This document shows, piece by piece, positions 5,191 to 7,304 of a stretch of 7,304 nucleotides of DNA. The notes under the pieces are model-generated. The model ran no database searches, had not been told where the DNA came from, and saw only the letters and a list, made by a program, of their open reading frames with translations. The position numbers and the translations under genes were made by a program. Position 1 is the stretch's first letter. The number at the start of each line of letters is the position of its first letter. The stretch spans positions 1 to 7,304 of the forward strand of contig BNUO01000085.1 in assembly GCA_025997415.1 (NCBI GenBank), written 5' to 3'. This stretch comes from Campylobacterota bacterium. Lineage in GTDB: Bacteria > Campylobacterota > Campylobacteria > Campylobacterales > SZUA-545.

Positions 5191-7304
5191 TTACCAACTG
5201 ATCCTTGGCGGTGTCCTCTCTTTAATCGCGTCATCTTTGAACGATCGATCAGTTTCTGCATCGCCTGTGCCGCCCCACTGTTCGGTTTGAATCGGCATAA
5301 ACTCAACGCTTGAGCATGGGTGCGTAAAGCAGTCTCGTCTCGTTTCAGCATAACCAAGATTTGCGGGAACTCTTACCTCCGTATAAGCATGACCAAACGG
5401 GTGGTGCCAGAGGTAGGGCGGAACGCTTAGATGTACAGGAAACTCACGAGGTCTCACACCCGAATATGGGACAGGAGCAGAACCGCCGCTCTTGATACCA
5501 TCAAACTTCAGAGTATCCGTACTACCACTACCGATCTTCACTGTTACATTTGCCTCGCTAACGCTGTCTTCAACCCGCTGCCAATCCCGATCGTCAGAGG
5601 CTTTGATCGTTGGAATCATATTGCACAGGGTTACGCTAGTGCAGTAGATCTCTGTATAGAGATTGACAGTTGCCACTCCTTCCGCTGTTGCCGCCTTTGG
5701 CGCATAGAAACGACCGTAGTAGAAGTTCGCGCCACTACCACTACCAACTCCCGAACCCGAACGCCTATCCTTGTCAGTAACCGACAGATTGATATCTGTT
5801 GCGCTAAGCGTCAGCGGTTTGATCGGCACAGTAACGGATCGATTGAAGTTAATCTCGATCGTTTTACGCGCCTCGCCCGCCGTCCAAATATCTGACTTCC
5901 AACCGCCCGGATTGCCCCAAAGCGTAGCTCCCAGCGAATCGATGATCGCCTGAGCGCCATTGGGAAATCCGATCGCATAGTCCATATCTTGGCTGTAGTT
6001 GCCCTCTGTTGCGGGTGCTGCTACTGAGTAGTTATAGAACTTGGTCGTTTTGCCTTTGGCATTGACCGCCCTCATATCGAGATTGATCCCTAGCGACTGC
6101 CCTTCACCTGCATTTGCATAGTAGGTAAAGCTGCCGCTGCTTGCGCCGCCAACACTCGTAGAGTTGTTGAGTTCAAAGACATGATCCGTTCCTGCGCTGC
6201 TGATAATAAACCTATCTGGCACAAACCGAACTGCCACGCTCAAATTGCCATCAGGTGCAATGCCAACCAAGCAGCCAACCTGCGCACTGCGTACATCGCT
6301 CGTTGGATACTTTGGATTCGGAACAGTCGTGTCGAAACTGCCATCAATGCAGTCGCCTTTTTCTTCGGTCTTCGTCCATTCGCTATCCGTGATATTGAGG
6401 ATCACCTCGCCAACCTCGTCATACGAAATGTTGATCTCCGAAACGCCGTTGGCAAAGCCGATCGTCGTTACCAGATCGCTTTGATTGAACTTAGCCGTAC
6501 TCACCGCCCTATCGCTGCCCGTAACGCGCAACATCGTGCTACTGCTGGTAAAGACTCCTTGCGTATACCCTTTGCTTGTTGTTATCTCGATCGGATCACT
6601 CTTGCCGCTCTTGTGGTTGTATGCCTCACCTGCGATAAACGGATCGGTTTGTTTAACGCTTGCCGCAAATGCCGCAGGGCGGATTGAGAAGCTATCGAAT
6701 GAGTATATGTTTGTCTTTGCTGGGTTAGCGATCGCAGGATCGGTAAACTCCTCCCAAGTCGCCGTTTCGTCATCACAAGGCGGATAGGTTGTCGCGCCGC
6801 CAACGGTCGTACCCTTTGAATAGCGCATCTCAATACGCGCCTGTCTCACCGCGTTGTTGCTTCCACTTAGATAGTCGCTTGGAACAAACGCCAGATCCAT
6901 ACTTGCCGCGTCGTCAAAGATCACCTCCTTGTACTTGCTAATCGGCACAAAGTTGTTGCTCTTTGTCGGAGTCTCTTCCACAATGCGGGCGCAAACCAGC
7001 GCTGTTAGCTTATCGCCCTCCGTATCGCTGGGGTTTTTGGGTTTAGTACCGATCTTTAGCTCAATCTTGCCGTCAGCCATCTTGGTATAGATATGCTGAT
7101 TGGCTGCGCTTGCGCCATTTTTTTCCCACACAGCCAGATCGTCTAACTGCGGTCGTTTGTTGAGCGGAAAGTAGCTATCCAACCCCACGCAAGCGTAGTT
7201 TTGGTGGGTGTAGGAGGGCAGATTGACATTCGGGTAATTGGCTTTTTGCTCATCGTTGCAAGAGAGGACGCTGCCATCGGCTTGATAGGTGTAGCCTAGC
7301 CAAG
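5191..7304 (-). CDS. Large exported DUF6701/MshQ-like protein, N-terminus beyond the right edge
   Basis: About 703 codons are open from the right edge to the TAA at 5191-5193. The GTG at 7188 is probably not the start: the frame continues upstream without a stop, through SCNDEQKANYPNVNLPSYTH and YAC. Residues below are counted from that GTG. The protein is rich in Ser, Thr, Asn and Gly with alternating hydrophobics, as in beta-sandwich surface proteins. It resembles DUF6701 proteins such as MshQ of MSHA-type pili in SFDSFSIRPAAFA (163-175), ISYDEVGEVILNITD (254-268), VRFVPDRFIIS (320-330), GSFTYYANAGEGQS (352-365), RAVNAKGKTTKFYNYS (373-388) and YYGRFYAPKAATAEG (490-504). A Gly-Ser linker (477-487) precedes that last block. 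Cysteine pairs (CTSVTLC 516-522, CFTHPC 620-625) suggest disulphides and export. The C-terminus is PPRISW. The signal peptide would lie off the window. The family match is from memory of motifs and is moderate; a surface or pilus-associated role is inference. Confidence 0.7.
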   Translation of the reverse strand, partial: WLGYTYQADGSVLSCNDEQKANYPNVNLPSYTHQNYACVGLDSYFPLNKRPQLDDLAVWEKNGASAANQHIYTKMADGKIELKIGTKPKNPSDTEGDKLTALVCARIVEETPTKSNNFVPISKYKEVIFDDAASMDLAFVPSDYLSGSNNAVRQARIEMRYSKGTTVGGATTYPPCDDETATWEEFTDPAIANPAKTNIYSFDSFSIRPAAFAASVKQTDPFIAGEAYNHKSGKSDPIEITTSKGYTQGVFTSSSTMLRVTGSDRAVSTAKFNQSDLVTTIGFANGVSEINISYDEVGEVILNITDSEWTKTEEKGDCIDGSFDTTVPNPKYPTSDVRSAQVGCLVGIAPDGNLSVAVRFVPDRFIISSAGTDHVFELNNSTSVGGASSGSFTYYANAGEGQSLGINLDMRAVNAKGKTTKFYNYSVAAPATEGNYSQDMDYAIGFPNGAQAIIDSLGATLWGNPGGWKSDIWTAGEARKTIEINFNRSVTVPIKPLTLSATDINLSVTDKDRRSGSGVGSGSGANFYYGRFYAPKAATAEGVATVNLYTEIYCTSVTLCNMIPTIKASDDRDWQRVEDSVSEANVTVKIGSGSTDTLKFDGIKSGGSAPVPYSGVRPREFPVHLSVPPYLWHHPFGHAYTEVRVPANLGYAETRRDCFTHPCSSVEFMPIQTEQWGGTGDAETDRSFKDDAIKERTPPRISW

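Larger units (their letters stand above)
98..6734. repeat. Dispersed over-represented palindrome CGATCG (28 copies)
   Basis: A hand count finds CGATCG starting at 98, 424, 575, 848, 1058, 1326, 1397, 1410, 1425, 1737, 1820, 2014, 2464, 2525, 3152, 3207, 3331, 3562, 4190, 5069, 5097, 5242, 5588, 5856, 5970, 6459, 6588 and 6729. About two would be expected in this length of DNA with even base composition. Copies fall in all reading frames, on genes of both strands, and at gene borders (for example directly after the rsmI stop). The word contains GATC, the Dam methylation site, and is the core of the cyanobacterial HIP1 palindrome GCGATCGC. Confidence 0.85.

Noticed and set aside
5431..6787. Long plus-strand frames (154, 168 and 100 codons) opposite the large exported protein
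   Set aside because: They are antisense shadows without start signals or motifs; the minus-strand frame is continuous for over 2.1 kb.
7186..7188. GTG as the true start of the DUF6701-like protein
   Set aside because: The frame stays open to the window edge with protein-like sequence including two cysteines, there is no signal peptide after the GTG, and no Shine-Dalgarno sequence precedes it.
1..7304. CRISPR array, tRNA or rRNA gene, insertion sequence
   Set aside because: I saw no regularly spaced repeats, no cloverleaf-like sequence, no rRNA segments and no transposase; gaps between genes are too short to hold them.

Overview
The window looks like part of a bacterial chromosome from a Campylobacterota (epsilonproteobacterial) relative with roughly balanced base composition. 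This assignment is inference. It rests on the rpmE-rsmI gene pair, which as I recall is typical of that group, on promoters with a good -10 box and no obvious -35 box, and on protein sequences that read like that phylum. No ribosomal RNA or other decisive marker gene is present.

Layout. On the minus strand at the left, hisH (243-863) is followed after about 56 bases by the start of a second gene (1-186, running off the left edge). That gene has a perfect Shine-Dalgarno sequence and an ATG, then a run of 13 GA dinucleotides, then a reading frame resembling the RSEYW region of DUF805 inner-membrane proteins. In this sequence the repeat puts the start out of frame with the body, so the gene reads as a phase-variable gene in the OFF state. 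Divergent promoters at about 895-949 separate hisH from a plus-strand run: rpmE (ribosomal protein L31), rsmI (16S rRNA methyltransferase), an rfbF-type glucose-1-phosphate cytidylyltransferase, and a radical SAM/SPASM enzyme. These four are tightly packed: rpmE and rsmI abut with no gap, and the cytidylyltransferase and radical SAM gene overlap as ATGA.

On the right, two minus-strand genes face this run. An AAA-type ATPase with a DUF4143 C-terminal part (3944-5110) is AT-richer than its neighbours. A large cysteine-containing, probably exported beta-rich protein (5191-7304) resembles DUF6701/MshQ proteins of type IV pilus systems, and its N-terminus lies beyond the right edge. A strong 17-bp hairpin sits between these two genes.

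The left and centre combine housekeeping functions (histidine biosynthesis, translation) with a likely surface-sugar pathway (CDP-glucose plus a radical SAM enzyme). The phase-variable membrane protein and the pilus-like protein suggest a variable cell surface. Across the window the palindrome CGATCG occurs 28 times by hand count, far above chance, and is sparse inside the ATPase gene.
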